Shown here piece by piece: positions 8,620 to 17,441 of a DNA stretch of 64,000 bases. Position 1 is the stretch's first letter. The number at the start of each line of letters is the position of its first letter. The notes under the pieces were generated by a model that was not told where the DNA came from, made no database searches, and saw only the letters and a program-made list of their open reading frames with translations. Source of the stretch: an uncultured Lachnospiraceae bacterium (GTDB taxonomy: Bacteria; Bacillota; Clostridia; Lachnospirales; Lachnospiraceae); NCBI GenBank assembly GCA_947626745.1, contig CANQTF010000012.1:1-64000 (forward strand), written 5' to 3'. Both the position numbers and the translations under genes were made by a program.

Positions 8620-9099
8620 TCAGCCTCTGATCTTCACCTTTTTCGGCGGCATATGCGTGGATATGATCTCAATCACCTTATACTTGCCGTCGCCCAGATC
8701 CTTTTTGGGAAAGATACAGGCATTGGTGGGCGTCGTGTACACCACGATACTGCCGCGCGTGGAGACGGCCTTCACCATACCCTCCCAGCCCATCTGCTCC
8801 GTCACGTCGTCCTGCGACACGGCGATGCCCTCATCGGACAGGCGGTAATGGAGGGGCTTTCTGAACGCCGGCGTATTGAGCGCCTGCTGTCTGGATCTGA
8901 GAAAGAGCGTCCACGGAAGATAGAGCAGGATCACTGCGCCGATGATCAGGCAGACCGGCTGCCTGTTTGACGCAAAAAGAACAAGCATCAGCACACCCAC
9001 GAGCGAGCCCATGATGCCCGGCAGACTGCTGTACGTGTGGTGCAGCATATAATCGTATAAAATATTTGCAGTGATCTTGACATCGAATTCGATTTCCAT
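8620..9099 (-). CDS. YcxB-like membrane protein
   Basis: The product (159 aa) starts MEIEFDVKIT, has two close membrane segments at about residues 30-48 and 52-70 and ends in a beta-rich cytoplasmic domain (YRLSDEGIAVS, IVVYTTPTNACIFPKKDL). This is the YcxB-like C-terminal domain arrangement. The ATG at 9099 is preferred over one at 9153 because AAGGGAG lies about ten bases upstream. Function unknown. It is the first gene after a terminator hairpin and may open the tsaE-tsaB-rnz-tsaD-ispD transcription unit. Confidence 0.75.
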   Translation of the reverse strand: MEIEFDVKITANILYDYMLHHTYSSLPGIMGSLVGVLMLVLFASNRQPVCLIIGAVILLYLPWTLFLRSRQQALNTPAFRKPLHYRLSDEGIAVSQDDVTEQMGWEGMVKAVSTRGSIVVYTTPTNACIFPKKDLGDGKYKVIEIISTHMPPKKVKIRG

Positions 9100-9210
9100 A
9101 AGGAGACTGCTCCCTTCGCGCCGAACCTCTCCGCGGCGTTCTGTGTACGTCATGTCGTCTTTCGGTACGTTTCCTTCCCGGCACGACAGGAAATGATTCC
9201 CTACTCATAG

Positions 9211-9235
9211 AAAGCACCTACGACGTAGGTGCTTT
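9211..9235. terminator. Bidirectional terminator hairpin
   Basis: A perfect 11-bp stem AAAGCACCTAC / GTAGGTGCTTT with a GAC loop lies between the BlaR-like gene and the YcxB-like gene. It has T-runs on the plus side and a short one on the minus side, so it most likely ends the blaI-blaR transcript. Confidence 0.75.
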
Positions 9236-9295
9236 TGCCTTACTCTCTATTATACTGAAATTCCCAAGAAGTGCAAGTGGAAGAAAGCTTTCCTC

Positions 9296-11059
9296 TTAAT
9301 ATCCCTGCCAGAACGCCGGAACGACCCAGACCTCCCTGCTTGCAAAACCCGCATCCTGCACCGAAGCGTCATCCGCCCCTCCGTCTGTCTCAGCCGAATA
9401 CGCCTCCTCCCGCGCCGTATAAGTCTCCGTGGCGCCGTCAAAATTTGCGTCGTAGGCGGGAATGCGGACCTGACTGCCGTCCGCAAAGGTATAGACCACG
9501 ACCGTCTCCCCATCCGAGCTGCGGTACGCCAGCCCACTCTCGCCGCCCGTCAGATTCAGTATCCACGGCACTGCCGTCTGGGGCTCTCTGTAGACCGCAT
9601 GATAGTCCCGGCCGCCCGTTTCCTCGCCATATGCCGTCTGCTCATTGATCGCATCCACGAACCCGCGCCGCACATAGTCCGTAAAGCCGTATCCGTCTCT
9701 GTCCGGCCAGTAGTATGCCTCTTCGAACTGCTCCGCCGTAGCGATGCTGTCCAGCCACGTAAGCTCACTCTCTGCCGCCCGCCAGCCTTCCGCCGTCTCC
9801 TGCAGGGTGAGCCGCTCCTTCCACACCGTGATGTGCGGGTCGGAGGTCCACGCATAGTACCAGATATCCGCCTGTGTGTTGTCTTGCCCGTCTGCAGACT
9901 CCTCTATCACAAAACGATACTCGTCAGGCCAAGGACTGGAAAAGCCGAAGGTGTACCCGCCTTCCGTCCGATCCAGTTCTACGATATTGGCATGAGCCGC
10001 CGCCTCGTCGGTATACAGGCTGACAAGCGCATCCCCGTCTCTGGCACAGAACGCCTCGGCATAGGCCGTGACGAACTGCAGCTGCTCCTCCGTCGCCTCG
10101 TCTGCGCGCGCCGGATTCACTGCCAGGCCCAGCAGGACCGCACACAAAAGAAGCGCCACGGCCGCTGCTGCCGCGGCCGTCCTCTTTTTGCAGTGTAATA
10201 GGTGTCTGATCCTGCTCTTCACCGCATTCTCCCCGAAAGCGATAGGGCAGCAGCCGCTATTTCGATCCGCGCAGGACAGCGATAAAAGCGCCTCGGAATA
10301 CGCTCTGCGCACCCCATAACCAAGCCGCGCAAGCACCGCCTCGTCGCAGGACATCTCCATATCCGTTTCCGCCAGTCTGTATGCCAGCCAGACGAAGGGG
10401 TTGAACCAATGCAGACACACGGCGCCCCAGGCCAACAGCTTCCACAGATAATCTCTGCGCGCGATGTGAACGCGCTCGTGCGTCAGCACAAGCTGCCGCT
10501 CCCCGTCCTCCATTCCCACAGGCAGATAGATACGCGGTCGCAAGAGTCCGAATACGACCGGCGTGCCAAGCCCTGCGACAGTATAGACGCCGTCTTCTTC
10601 CGGCACTGCCCGGGAAAGGGAGCGCCGAAAACGGCGCGCCGTCCACATGCTGTACGATACGGCCGCGGTCACTCCCGCGAGCCATACATAGCCGCCCACG
10701 CGGAAAAAAAGGTCGGCCCGCCCGGCCTCCGCAGACAGCTCGGTCGTCTCGGACACGGCAGTAGACAGCGCTCCGTCCGCAGCTTCCGGCCCATGCCGCG
10801 TGACGGTGTCCCTCTGTGAATATCCGTCCCCCGCAATGCCCGCCGCGGAAAAAGGTTCGGGATCCACCCTGAGAAGGCTGAATGCGCCCGTCACCGTGAC
10901 CGGACACAGCAGACGGAACAGCACGACGCTCCACAGCAAATAGGAAAATATCTTGGGCTGTCTGCGCAGCAGCAAACGCAGCAGGATCACCGCTCCAATA
11001 CAGTAGGTCGCCATGAGGCTCCTGTTGCAGAGCTTCATAAAGATCAGACCGATGCTCAT
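9296..11059 (-). CDS. BlaR1-family M56 metallopeptidase sensor
   Basis: The N-terminal half (to about residue 310) is a membrane M56 peptidase with several TM helices and the zinc motif HERVH (HExxH, in LTHERVHIARRDYL), followed by EMSCDEAVL, as in BlaR1/MecR1. The C-terminal half after a TM segment (AAAAAAVALLLCAVLLGLAV) is an extracellular domain of about 270 residues that is not the penicillin-binding domain of true BlaR1, so the signal is unlikely to be a classical beta-lactam. It overlaps the BlaI-like repressor gene by 4 bases. The expected role is to sense a cell-envelope signal and inactivate the repressor by proteolysis. Confidence 0.88.
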   Translation of the reverse strand: MSIGLIFMKLCNRSLMATYCIGAVILLRLLLRRQPKIFSYLLWSVVLFRLLCPVTVTGAFSLLRVDPEPFSAAGIAGDGYSQRDTVTRHGPEAADGALSTAVSETTELSAEAGRADLFFRVGGYVWLAGVTAAVSYSMWTARRFRRSLSRAVPEEDGVYTVAGLGTPVVFGLLRPRIYLPVGMEDGERQLVLTHERVHIARRDYLWKLLAWGAVCLHWFNPFVWLAYRLAETDMEMSCDEAVLARLGYGVRRAYSEALLSLSCADRNSGCCPIAFGENAVKSRIRHLLHCKKRTAAAAAAVALLLCAVLLGLAVNPARADEATEEQLQFVTAYAEAFCARDGDALVSLYTDEAAAHANIVELDRTEGGYTFGFSSPWPDEYRFVIEESADGQDNTQADIWYYAWTSDPHITVWKERLTLQETAEGWRAAESELTWLDSIATAEQFEEAYYWPDRDGYGFTDYVRRGFVDAINEQTAYGEETGGRDYHAVYREPQTAVPWILNLTGGESGLAYRSSDGETVVVYTFADGSQVRIPAYDANFDGATETYTAREEAYSAETDGGADDASVQDAGFASREVWVVPAFWQGY

Positions 11060-11427
11060 AACTCTTCCTCCGTAAAATCGTCTATCAGTTTCTTGATCTC
11101 CGCCGCCTGTTTCGGCGACAGCTTTTTCCCGCCCATAAAAGCCGTCAGGAAACGCGGGATCGAACCGTCGAAGGAATCCTCCACGAACTCCCTGCTCTTG
11201 TGGCCGTAAAATCCCTCTCTTGTGATCAGAGATGTGACCGTGGCATTCTCATTCTGAAAGATCCCCCTGTCGCACAGTTTCCTGAGCACCGTGTAGGTGG
11301 TCGATTTCTTCCACGCAAATTCTTTTTCACACAGCTTCACAAGCTCCGGCGAGGCGATCGGCTCCCTCTCCCAGATCAGATCCGCGAAACGCGCTTCCAG
11401 CTTGGCCAGCTTATACTCTCTCATCAT
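11056..11427 (-). CDS. BlaI/MecI/CopY-family transcriptional repressor
   Basis: The 123-aa protein has the family's winged helix: ADLIWEREPIASPELVKLCEKE, then WKKSTTYTVLRKLCDRGIF (recognition helix region) and a C-terminal dimerisation helix pair. Two ATGs are adjacent (11427 and 11424), behind AAGGGAG. It is the first gene of a two-gene operon with the BlaR1-like sensor and is preceded by a doubled operator overlapping its own promoter, so autorepression relieved by the sensor is likely. The regulated target beyond this pair is unknown. Confidence 0.92.
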   Translation of the reverse strand: MMREYKLAKLEARFADLIWEREPIASPELVKLCEKEFAWKKSTTYTVLRKLCDRGIFQNENATVTSLITREGFYGHKSREFVEDSFDGSIPRFLTAFMGGKKLSPKQAAEIKKLIDDFTEEEL

Positions 11428-11476
11428 GCTCTCCCTTCCGAAAATATTTTTCCCGTGTCAACGCACTGTTCGTCTG

Positions 11477-11534
11477 GTCTATTAGTGATAGACTCTTTTT
11501 CTATGAGTCTATCACTAATAGACCCGCATGTCAA
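11477..11534 (-). promoter_or_regulatory. blaI-like promoter with double dyad operator
   Basis: Two 19-bp arms (11477-11495 and 11505-11523) form a perfect inverted repeat. Each arm contains its own imperfect dyad, TCTAT-TAGTG-ATAGA. A minus-strand promoter, TTGACA (11529-11534), 17-base spacer and TAGACT (11506-11511), overlaps the right arm. The layout, two repressor sites on one promoter, matches BlaI/MecI-type regulation. Confidence 0.85.
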
Positions 11535-11570
11535 CAAACAATCTGCTCCTTCACAGTTATCTTTTTGCTC

Positions 11571-12872
11571 CTAGTATACCTTTTTATCCAGCCCCATCCG
11601 CACGATGATCTCTTGGATCTTACGGTACACAAGCTGTTCGTCCACAGTCAGGAGCTGTCCGTGCTCCAGCGTCACTTTTCCGTCGATGATGACCGTATCG
11701 ACCTCCGAGCCGTTGGCGGAGTAGGAAAGCGCCGCGATCAGATTGTTTCTGGGCGTGAGAGACGGCGTGTTCAGATCAAGGATCGCCAGATCGGCCTTCT
11801 TGCCGACCTCGATGCTGCCGATCTCCCGCTCCATGCCGAGCGCCTTCGCCCCGTTGATCGTGGCGATACGAAAGCCTTCTTTGGCGCTGACGCATTGAGG
11901 CGTCTTGCCCGTTCCCTTATGGATCAGCGTGAGCAGACTCAGCTCGTGGAACATATTCAGGCAGTTGTTGCTGGCAGCGCCGTCCGTGCCGAGGCATACG
12001 TTGATGCCCTTCTCCAGCATCCTGCCGACGGGCGCAAAGCCGTTGCCGAGCTTCATGTTGCTGGCGGGATTCGTCACCACGCTGACATTTTTCCTCTTCA
12101 GGATATCCATATCCGCCTCGTCGATCTGTACGCAGTGCGCCGCTACCGCCGGCACGTCGAACAGGCCGCATCTGTCTGCCAGTTCAATGGGACTGCAGCC
12201 GTACTTTTCGCGGATCTGCCCGATTTCGCTCTCGCTCTCCGACAGGTGCATGTGGATCCCCATACCGTTCTTCTTCGCCTCGTCTGCGACGATCTTAAGG
12301 TACGCTTCGTCGCAGGTGTAGGGCGCGTGCGGCCCTAAGACAAAGGAGAGCCTGTCACAGTCCCTGGCCGCGTCCCGCTCCTCGTACGCCTGTCGAAGCC
12401 GCATCTGCCCGCCTTCATCGCTGCCGCTTCCCACCAGCCCTCTGCTGATCACGGCGCGCATGCCCGTCTCCCTGACCGCTCTGGTGGTCTGATGAATATT
12501 CATCTGCATATCGTTAAAACAGGTCGTGCCGCTCTTCATCATCTCGATGATCGCCAGATTCGCGCCCCAGTAGGTATCCTCGTCCGTCATCTGCTGCTCG
12601 ATCGGATCGATCGTGCCGAACAGCCAGTCCATAAAGGACAGATCGTCGGCAACATTGCGCATGAAAGACATATAGGAATGGGTGTGGCAGTTGATCAGAC
12701 CCGGTATCACCAGCCTGTCCGTGCCGTCGATCGCCTTATCCTCGCAAAATCCCGACGGTCTCTGCCCGATCCCCGCGATCCTGTCTTTCTCGATATAAAT
12801 ATCCGTCTCCCGTATCACGTCCTCCGCTCCCTGCGGCAGGACTGCCAACGCGCTCTTGATGATGATACCCAT
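11571..12872 (-). CDS. mtaD: Amidohydrolase, 5'-methylthioadenosine/S-adenosylhomocysteine deaminase-like
   Basis: The 433-aa protein is an amidohydrolase-fold deaminase: metal motif HTHSYMSF, the substrate-site GPHAPYTC, HMHLSESESEIGQ, HCVQI and GTDGAASNNCLNMF. This set is characteristic of MtaD-type enzymes that deaminate 5'-methylthioadenosine, S-adenosylhomocysteine or related adenosines; the exact substrate cannot be told from sequence. It would act in the cytoplasm in SAM by-product salvage. It is flanked by unrelated genes and appears to be a single transcription unit. Confidence 0.88.
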   Translation of the reverse strand: MGIIIKSALAVLPQGAEDVIRETDIYIEKDRIAGIGQRPSGFCEDKAIDGTDRLVIPGLINCHTHSYMSFMRNVADDLSFMDWLFGTIDPIEQQMTDEDTYWGANLAIIEMMKSGTTCFNDMQMNIHQTTRAVRETGMRAVISRGLVGSGSDEGGQMRLRQAYEERDAARDCDRLSFVLGPHAPYTCDEAYLKIVADEAKKNGMGIHMHLSESESEIGQIREKYGCSPIELADRCGLFDVPAVAAHCVQIDEADMDILKRKNVSVVTNPASNMKLGNGFAPVGRMLEKGINVCLGTDGAASNNCLNMFHELSLLTLIHKGTGKTPQCVSAKEGFRIATINGAKALGMEREIGSIEVGKKADLAILDLNTPSLTPRNNLIAALSYSANGSEVDTVIIDGKVTLEHGQLLTVDEQLVYRKIQEIIVRMGLDKKVY

Positions 12873-12989
12873 AATATATTTCCTCCTGATCGACGCCGTA
12901 TGACTGCGTTTATAGCCGTGAGCCTATAAGCCGAAATGCTCCCGTTCTCTTGTAGTGTATCATATCTTGCGGCGCTTGACCAGCTTATC

Positions 12990-14321
12990 TCACTCCTCCG
13001 CCGGTCTGACCGCGGCCCCGTTTTCCAGTTCCTTCGTGGAGGAAGCGATCACAAGGCTGTCGCCGTCCAGCGCGCTCTCCACTGCGGCCCAGCTGTCGTT
13101 CTGATCAATGATCTTCACGTTGATCTGTGACGCATAGTACTCTTTGCCGAGAATGCCGTCGCGCTCCTGCGCCACGTAGACGTAGCTTCTGGCGTTCACG
13201 GTATACACCGCCTCCGCCGGCACGCAGCAGGGCTGTTTTTCCCCGCTTTTTGCACAGCGCAGTTCACCGGATATCCCCGGCGTTCCCACTCCTTCGGGAA
13301 GATCGATATAGACATCGTAACTGCCCGGCACGGAGTCGCTTTCCGCCAGATAGTCCACTGTCATTTCCTTTTCCCTGCTGCCGTCCAGCTTCAGTGTCAC
13401 GGTATCGTGCAAGCCGATATATTTTTTCTGTTCCTGCGAAATGACCGTCTTGAAGCGGCAGGGCACGGAATCGTCCGAGAGCAGCATGGCCGCGGAATCG
13501 GAAGTCCGGCCGCCGATGCTCACGTAAATATCCGTCACCAGACCGCCCTGCTGTGCATAGATCTGCCCTCCCGCGTCTGCGATCGCCTGGAAACGGTCCA
13601 GCTCCTCCTGCAAGGCGCCCAGCTCAAGACGGCTCACCTCCAGCGAGGCGTCCTCGGCATCCGGCGCGGTGGTATCCTCCACTCTGCGCTCCGCCTCCTT
13701 CATCGCTTCGTCCCGCTGCCATCTGGCATCTGCCTCCGCATATGCCGCCTGTTGCAGCGCTTCCGAGAGCGCTTCCTCCGAATATCCGTCGTCCCCGTCT
13801 CCTTCCATCTGCTCTTCCACCTTACTGATCTCATTCGCCGCCCGCCCTACGAGCGTATCCTCGCGTCTGGCCGTCGCGTCGTAGTCCTCTCTGGCCCGCT
13901 GCTCGTCCAACGCTTTCTGTTGTCGGGCCAACTCTTCGTTGCGCTCGGCCGCGCCGATCTGCGCCTGCAGTTTGGCTATCGCCGTCCGCCTCTCCTCTAT
14001 GATATCCTGCAGATCCTCCGTATCCACCGTAAAAACGACGTCGCCTTCCTCCACGCTGTCGCCCGCCTGCACCGTCAGACTCTCGACCCGCAGACCGCTC
14101 ACCGTCGTCACCGGTTTCTTGTCGCCCGCCACCACGATACCGTCTGTCTGCACGATGTGCTCTATATATTTCTGCTCGGCCGACACCGTGCTGACGATCG
14201 GCAGCCGAGAACTGTAGATACTCTTGGAGATCACCGTACACAGCCACATGAGTCCCAGAAAAACGAAAAACGCCGTTATGATCTTCTTTTTCCTTCTGTT
14301 TTCCAATATCGATCCCTCCAC
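12990..14321 (-). CDS. HlyD/RND-adaptor-like membrane fusion protein
   Basis: One N-terminal membrane anchor (residues about 14-34) is followed by a half lipoyl-like beta segment, a long helical hairpin rich in Glu, Arg and Ala (about 100-250, coiled coil) and the returning beta-barrel part. This is the topology of efflux adaptor proteins that in Gram-positives work with ABC exporters. Here it follows two importer-type sugar permease genes with only a 12-base gap, an odd pairing, and no ATPase is nearby. Confidence 0.8.
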   Translation of the reverse strand: MEGSILENRRKKKIITAFFVFLGLMWLCTVISKSIYSSRLPIVSTVSAEQKYIEHIVQTDGIVVAGDKKPVTTVSGLRVESLTVQAGDSVEEGDVVFTVDTEDLQDIIEERRTAIAKLQAQIGAAERNEELARQQKALDEQRAREDYDATARREDTLVGRAANEISKVEEQMEGDGDDGYSEEALSEALQQAAYAEADARWQRDEAMKEAERRVEDTTAPDAEDASLEVSRLELGALQEELDRFQAIADAGGQIYAQQGGLVTDIYVSIGGRTSDSAAMLLSDDSVPCRFKTVISQEQKKYIGLHDTVTLKLDGSREKEMTVDYLAESDSVPGSYDVYIDLPEGVGTPGISGELRCAKSGEKQPCCVPAEAVYTVNARSYVYVAQERDGILGKEYYASQINVKIIDQNDSWAAVESALDGDSLVIASSTKELENGAAVRPAEE

Positions 14322-14333
14322 TCTATCCGCGCC

Positions 14334-15209
14334 TTACTCTTTCAGTCCCGAAAAGACAATGCCCTGCTCCAAATAATCCTGCCCCCAGACAAAGACAAAC
14401 ACCGCCGGGATCAGCGTGATGACCGACGCTGCAAAGGCGTTTCCCGCCTGCTGCCATGTGATCTCCGGCAGGTACAGGGACAGCGGCCACAGTGATTTAT
14501 CCTCCAGAAAAGCCATAGGCTGCTCCATCATGTTCCAGTACTCCAGAAAACCCAGCACCACGGCCGACAGCAGCCCGCTCTTGCCGAGAGGCAGCCCGAT
14601 ACTCAGAAAGATACGGCGCTCCGACGCCCCGTCGATCCGCGCCGCCTCAAACAGCTGCGCCGGGATTGCCCGAAATCCCCCGTAGACAAGGAACACCGGC
14701 AGCGTCGAAAAGACGGCCGGCAGGATCACGGCCAAATGCGTATCCAGCATATGCAGCCGGTTCAGCACGAGATAACTCGAAAGCATCGTCACCTGAAAGG
14801 GCAGGAGCATCAGCACGATATAGAGGGTAAACAATGCCCTGCCGCCCCTGACCTGATACACCGCAAACGCCCATGCCGCAGGGACTCCCACCGCAAGCTG
14901 TCCCGCCAGTATACAGACCACCAGCCTGACGGAATTCCAGAACAGCACAAAAAACTGCGGCGTCATAAAAAGCAGTTTTCCGTAGTGGGCAAATGTGGGG
15001 TAATCGGGTATGGCCTTCCAGCTGACAAACGCCGCATCGTCGGAAAAGACCGGCGCCAGATGCTGCTGCAGCTCCCCGCCGCTCATCACGGAGCCGGTTA
15101 TCAGAAGAAAGATCGGCAGACAGACCAGAACGGTCGGCAGCAGGATCAGCAGAAACGCCGCGCCCCGCTTGATATCACGAAGATGGAATTTTATGTATGG
15201 CAGCTTCAT
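14334..15209 (-). CDS. Carbohydrate-type ABC transporter permease (MalG/UgpE-like)
   Basis: The 291-aa protein has six predicted TM segments and the cytoplasmic EAA loop FEAARIDGASERRIFLSIGLPLGKSG, which contacts the ATPase in type I importers. Sequence type is the MalG/CUT1 class. It is cotranscribed with the second permease and the adaptor. The solute-binding protein and ATPase that normally complete such a transporter are absent from the window. Confidence 0.9.
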   Translation of the reverse strand: MKLPYIKFHLRDIKRGAAFLLILLPTVLVCLPIFLLITGSVMSGGELQQHLAPVFSDDAAFVSWKAIPDYPTFAHYGKLLFMTPQFFVLFWNSVRLVVCILAGQLAVGVPAAWAFAVYQVRGGRALFTLYIVLMLLPFQVTMLSSYLVLNRLHMLDTHLAVILPAVFSTLPVFLVYGGFRAIPAQLFEAARIDGASERRIFLSIGLPLGKSGLLSAVVLGFLEYWNMMEQPMAFLEDKSLWPLSLYLPEITWQQAGNAFAASVITLIPAVFVFVWGQDYLEQGIVFSGLKE

Positions 15210-15277
15210 TGTGATCCTCCTTTTCTATGTGTGCTGTCCGTTACGTCAGAGGACGGCGTTCGCAAGATCCTCTCTCC

Positions 15278-16165
15278 CTACATGTCCCGGCTGTCCCACA
15301 GCCGCTGCAGCAGCATGATCACAGCGAACAGGAACCCGCCGACACAGACGGTAGCGGCAGCCATTTTGTCAAAATCCAGATTGACGAACCAGTTATTGAA
15401 CAGATGCTGCAGCAGATACATATCCTGTACCGGATAGGAGCCGGCCACCAGATAAGCCTCCCTGTATATCTTGAAAGAATTCAGAAAAGAGAGTATCACG
15501 ATCGTGTAGAGACTCCCTTTCAGATTCGGGAGCACGATCCGAAAAAAGCACTGGCTCTCGGAAGCGCCGTCCGCTCTCGCCGCTTCCAGAAGTTCATTCG
15601 GGATCCCCAGAATGCCGGCCAGCCACAAAACGATCGTGTAGCCCACATTTTTCCAAATATAGCTGAACACCAATACCCAGAAGGCGGCCTTCGTCCCCAG
15701 AAGATCCGTCTGCACCTCGCCCCACAGTCCGCTCCATTCGCCGAGCCGGGTCAGCAGGAGGTTCAAAAATCCCCGGCGGCAGAAAACGATCTTCCACACG
15801 ATAACGATAGTCGCCGTCGGCATCGCCAGCGGAAACAGGTACAAAGATTTGATGACCCCGGCGCTCTTGAACCGGCTGACCGGATAAGCGATCATCAGCC
15901 CGATCACAACAAGGAGCGGTATGCACACCAGCGTAAACCGCAGAGTATTCCCGACCGCCAGCCGAAAAGCCTGATTGCCAAAGACGGTCGCATAGTTTCC
16001 GAATCCCACAAACCGCCCCGTCACCACCGTGCGGAAGGACCGTTCAAATACGTCCAGAAACGGCAGCAACACAAACACAAGCACCCCCAGTATACTGGGG
16101 GTGAGAAACAGAAAGAAAGTCCGCGTGTCTTTACGACTTTTCGCGCCGGATCTGCGTATTTTCAT
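15278..16165 (-). CDS. Carbohydrate-type ABC transporter permease (MalF/UgpA-like)
   Basis: Six TM segments are predicted and the EAA loop reads LLEAARADGASESQCFFRIVLPNLKGS. It pairs with the MalG-type permease downstream as a CUT1-class heterodimer. The ATG at 16165 is chosen over one at 16210 because GGAGGAGAAGG lies just upstream. First gene of the permease-permease-adaptor operon. The substrate is unknown. Confidence 0.9.
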   Translation of the reverse strand: MKIRRSGAKSRKDTRTFFLFLTPSILGVLVFVLLPFLDVFERSFRTVVTGRFVGFGNYATVFGNQAFRLAVGNTLRFTLVCIPLLVVIGLMIAYPVSRFKSAGVIKSLYLFPLAMPTATIVIVWKIVFCRRGFLNLLLTRLGEWSGLWGEVQTDLLGTKAAFWVLVFSYIWKNVGYTIVLWLAGILGIPNELLEAARADGASESQCFFRIVLPNLKGSLYTIVILSFLNSFKIYREAYLVAGSYPVQDMYLLQHLFNNWFVNLDFDKMAAATVCVGGFLFAVIMLLQRLWDSRDM

Positions 16166-16281
16166 AATTCCTTCTCCTCCGGTCCGCTGCCCGTTACATC
16201 TATAGGCCAATCGTTGATCTACGGTATCATCATATCAAGTTTTTCTCTAAAGAATCTCTAAAAGCGCGTGCCGTCCGCTGC

Positions 16282-17028
16282 TCACCGTTTTGCCGGGAAC
16301 TGCGCGCCCTTTAAGATCGGGCTGAGCGGTTTATAGATCAGCATGGTGACGACCGACGCCGCCACGCTCTTGATGATATTGAGCGGCGCCACCGCAAAGC
16401 ACACGAAGGTCGTGACGCTGTGGATATTGTCGTTAATCTCAGACCCCATGGCGATGATCTCTTCAAGCGGCATGCCGTACAGCGACGCGAAAGCCGGCAG
16501 CAGATAGACGCCGTTGAAAGCCGTGCCGAACACCGTCATGATGACGCCGCCCGCCACGCAGGAAAGCGCCGCCCTTTTCTTCGTCTTCTTACACATATAG
16601 ATGATCGATGCCGGCAGCACCAGACTGCACCCGATCACAAAATTTGCCAGATCTCCCACGAACGCCGTGCTCGTGCCTTTAAAGACCAATTTCAGCAGTA
16701 TCTTGCAGAACTCGATCATCACCCCCGCCACCGGGCCGAAAGCGAACGCCCCCACAAGCGCAGGGATCTCGCTGAAGTCCAGCTTATAGAAACCGGGCGC
16801 CAGAAAAACAATGGGAAAATCCAAAATGTGCAGCACCACCGCGATGGCCGAGAACAGGCCGATCATCGCGATCTTTCTGGTACTTAAAATGCGCTCCCTG
16901 ACACCGTCCCGCTTATACACATACTTCTCCGCCGCATAGGCGATCAGGAACAGCCCCACCGCCACCACGAGACACACCAACACGAAGATCACATTGTCCT
17001 TGATGCTCTGCCATAATCCGTTACTCAT
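16282..17028 (-). CDS. ribU: ECF transporter S component, riboflavin type (RibU)
   Basis: The 248-aa integral membrane protein has about six TM segments, the ECF S-component start RKIAMIGLFSAIAVVLHI, and the riboflavin-type LDFSEIPALVGAFAFGPVAGV. RibU binds riboflavin at the membrane and works with the EcfA/T energy-coupling module. An FMN riboswitch with a terminator precedes it, which settles the vitamin. An in-frame ATG at 17163 must be ignored because it lies inside the terminator hairpin. The ATG at 17028 has GGAGG ten bases upstream. Confidence 0.93.
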   Translation of the reverse strand: MSNGLWQSIKDNVIFVLVCLVVAVGLFLIAYAAEKYVYKRDGVRERILSTRKIAMIGLFSAIAVVLHILDFPIVFLAPGFYKLDFSEIPALVGAFAFGPVAGVMIEFCKILLKLVFKGTSTAFVGDLANFVIGCSLVLPASIIYMCKKTKKRAALSCVAGGVIMTVFGTAFNGVYLLPAFASLYGMPLEEIIAMGSEINDNIHSVTTFVCFAVAPLNIIKSVAASVVTMLIYKPLSPILKGAQFPAKR

Positions 17029-17134
17029 GTTACTCTTTTCCTCCATTCCGAAGCGCCCTGCATGCAGCGCTTCTGTCATAAATTTGTCGGAAAAAGCCCT
17101 CGATCCTTTGTCGTGCCGAAAATTTTCATACGAC

Positions 17135-17161
17135 AAAAAAGCCCCGAAAATCTTTCGGGGC
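17135..17161 (-). terminator. Intrinsic terminator of FMN riboswitch
   Basis: GCCCCGAAA / TTTCGGGGC (17141-17161) forms a 9-bp stem with a 3-base loop, followed by six T on the minus strand. It lies between the FMN aptamer and ribU and forms the expression platform that stops transcription when FMN is bound. Confidence 0.92.
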
Positions 17162-17213
17162 ATTCATGCAAAAGAAACAGCTTCCGTAATGCGTACACAC
17201 GAAATGCTGCCTT

Positions 17214-17384
17214 TTCTTCTCTCATCCAGACTGTACTGTCGGTTTTGGAATCACACCAAATCAGCCGAAGCAATAACCGCTTCTCTGTCATGTACACTTA
17301 CGGCACATATACAGGTCTGCCGGATCATACTGCCCCGGGTCGCGGACTATACCGCCGGTAGGGAATTGCACCCGACCCCGAAGA
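17214..17384 (-). promoter_or_regulatory. FMN riboswitch (RFN element)
   Basis: On the minus strand the RFN core is complete: CTTCGGGGTCGGGTGCAATT, CCCTACCGGCGGTA, the central hairpins, GATTTGGTGTGATTCCAAAACC and the closing GACAGTACAGTCTGGATGAG. It precedes the ribU gene and a terminator, so flavin sufficiency should switch ribU off. Confidence 0.97.
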
Positions 17385-17412
17385 ACTTTTTCTTTATTTT
17401 ATTACTATAGGG

Positions 17413-17441
17413 AGTATACACCCTGACGGTGAATTATGCAA
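17413..17441 (-). promoter_or_regulatory. Promoter of the FMN riboswitch-ribU transcript
   Basis: On the minus strand -35 TTGCAT (17436-17441), a 17-base spacer and -10 TATACT (17413-17418) lie about 30 bases before the RFN element. The -35 box overlaps the last codons of the upstream XRE regulator gene. Confidence 0.75.
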
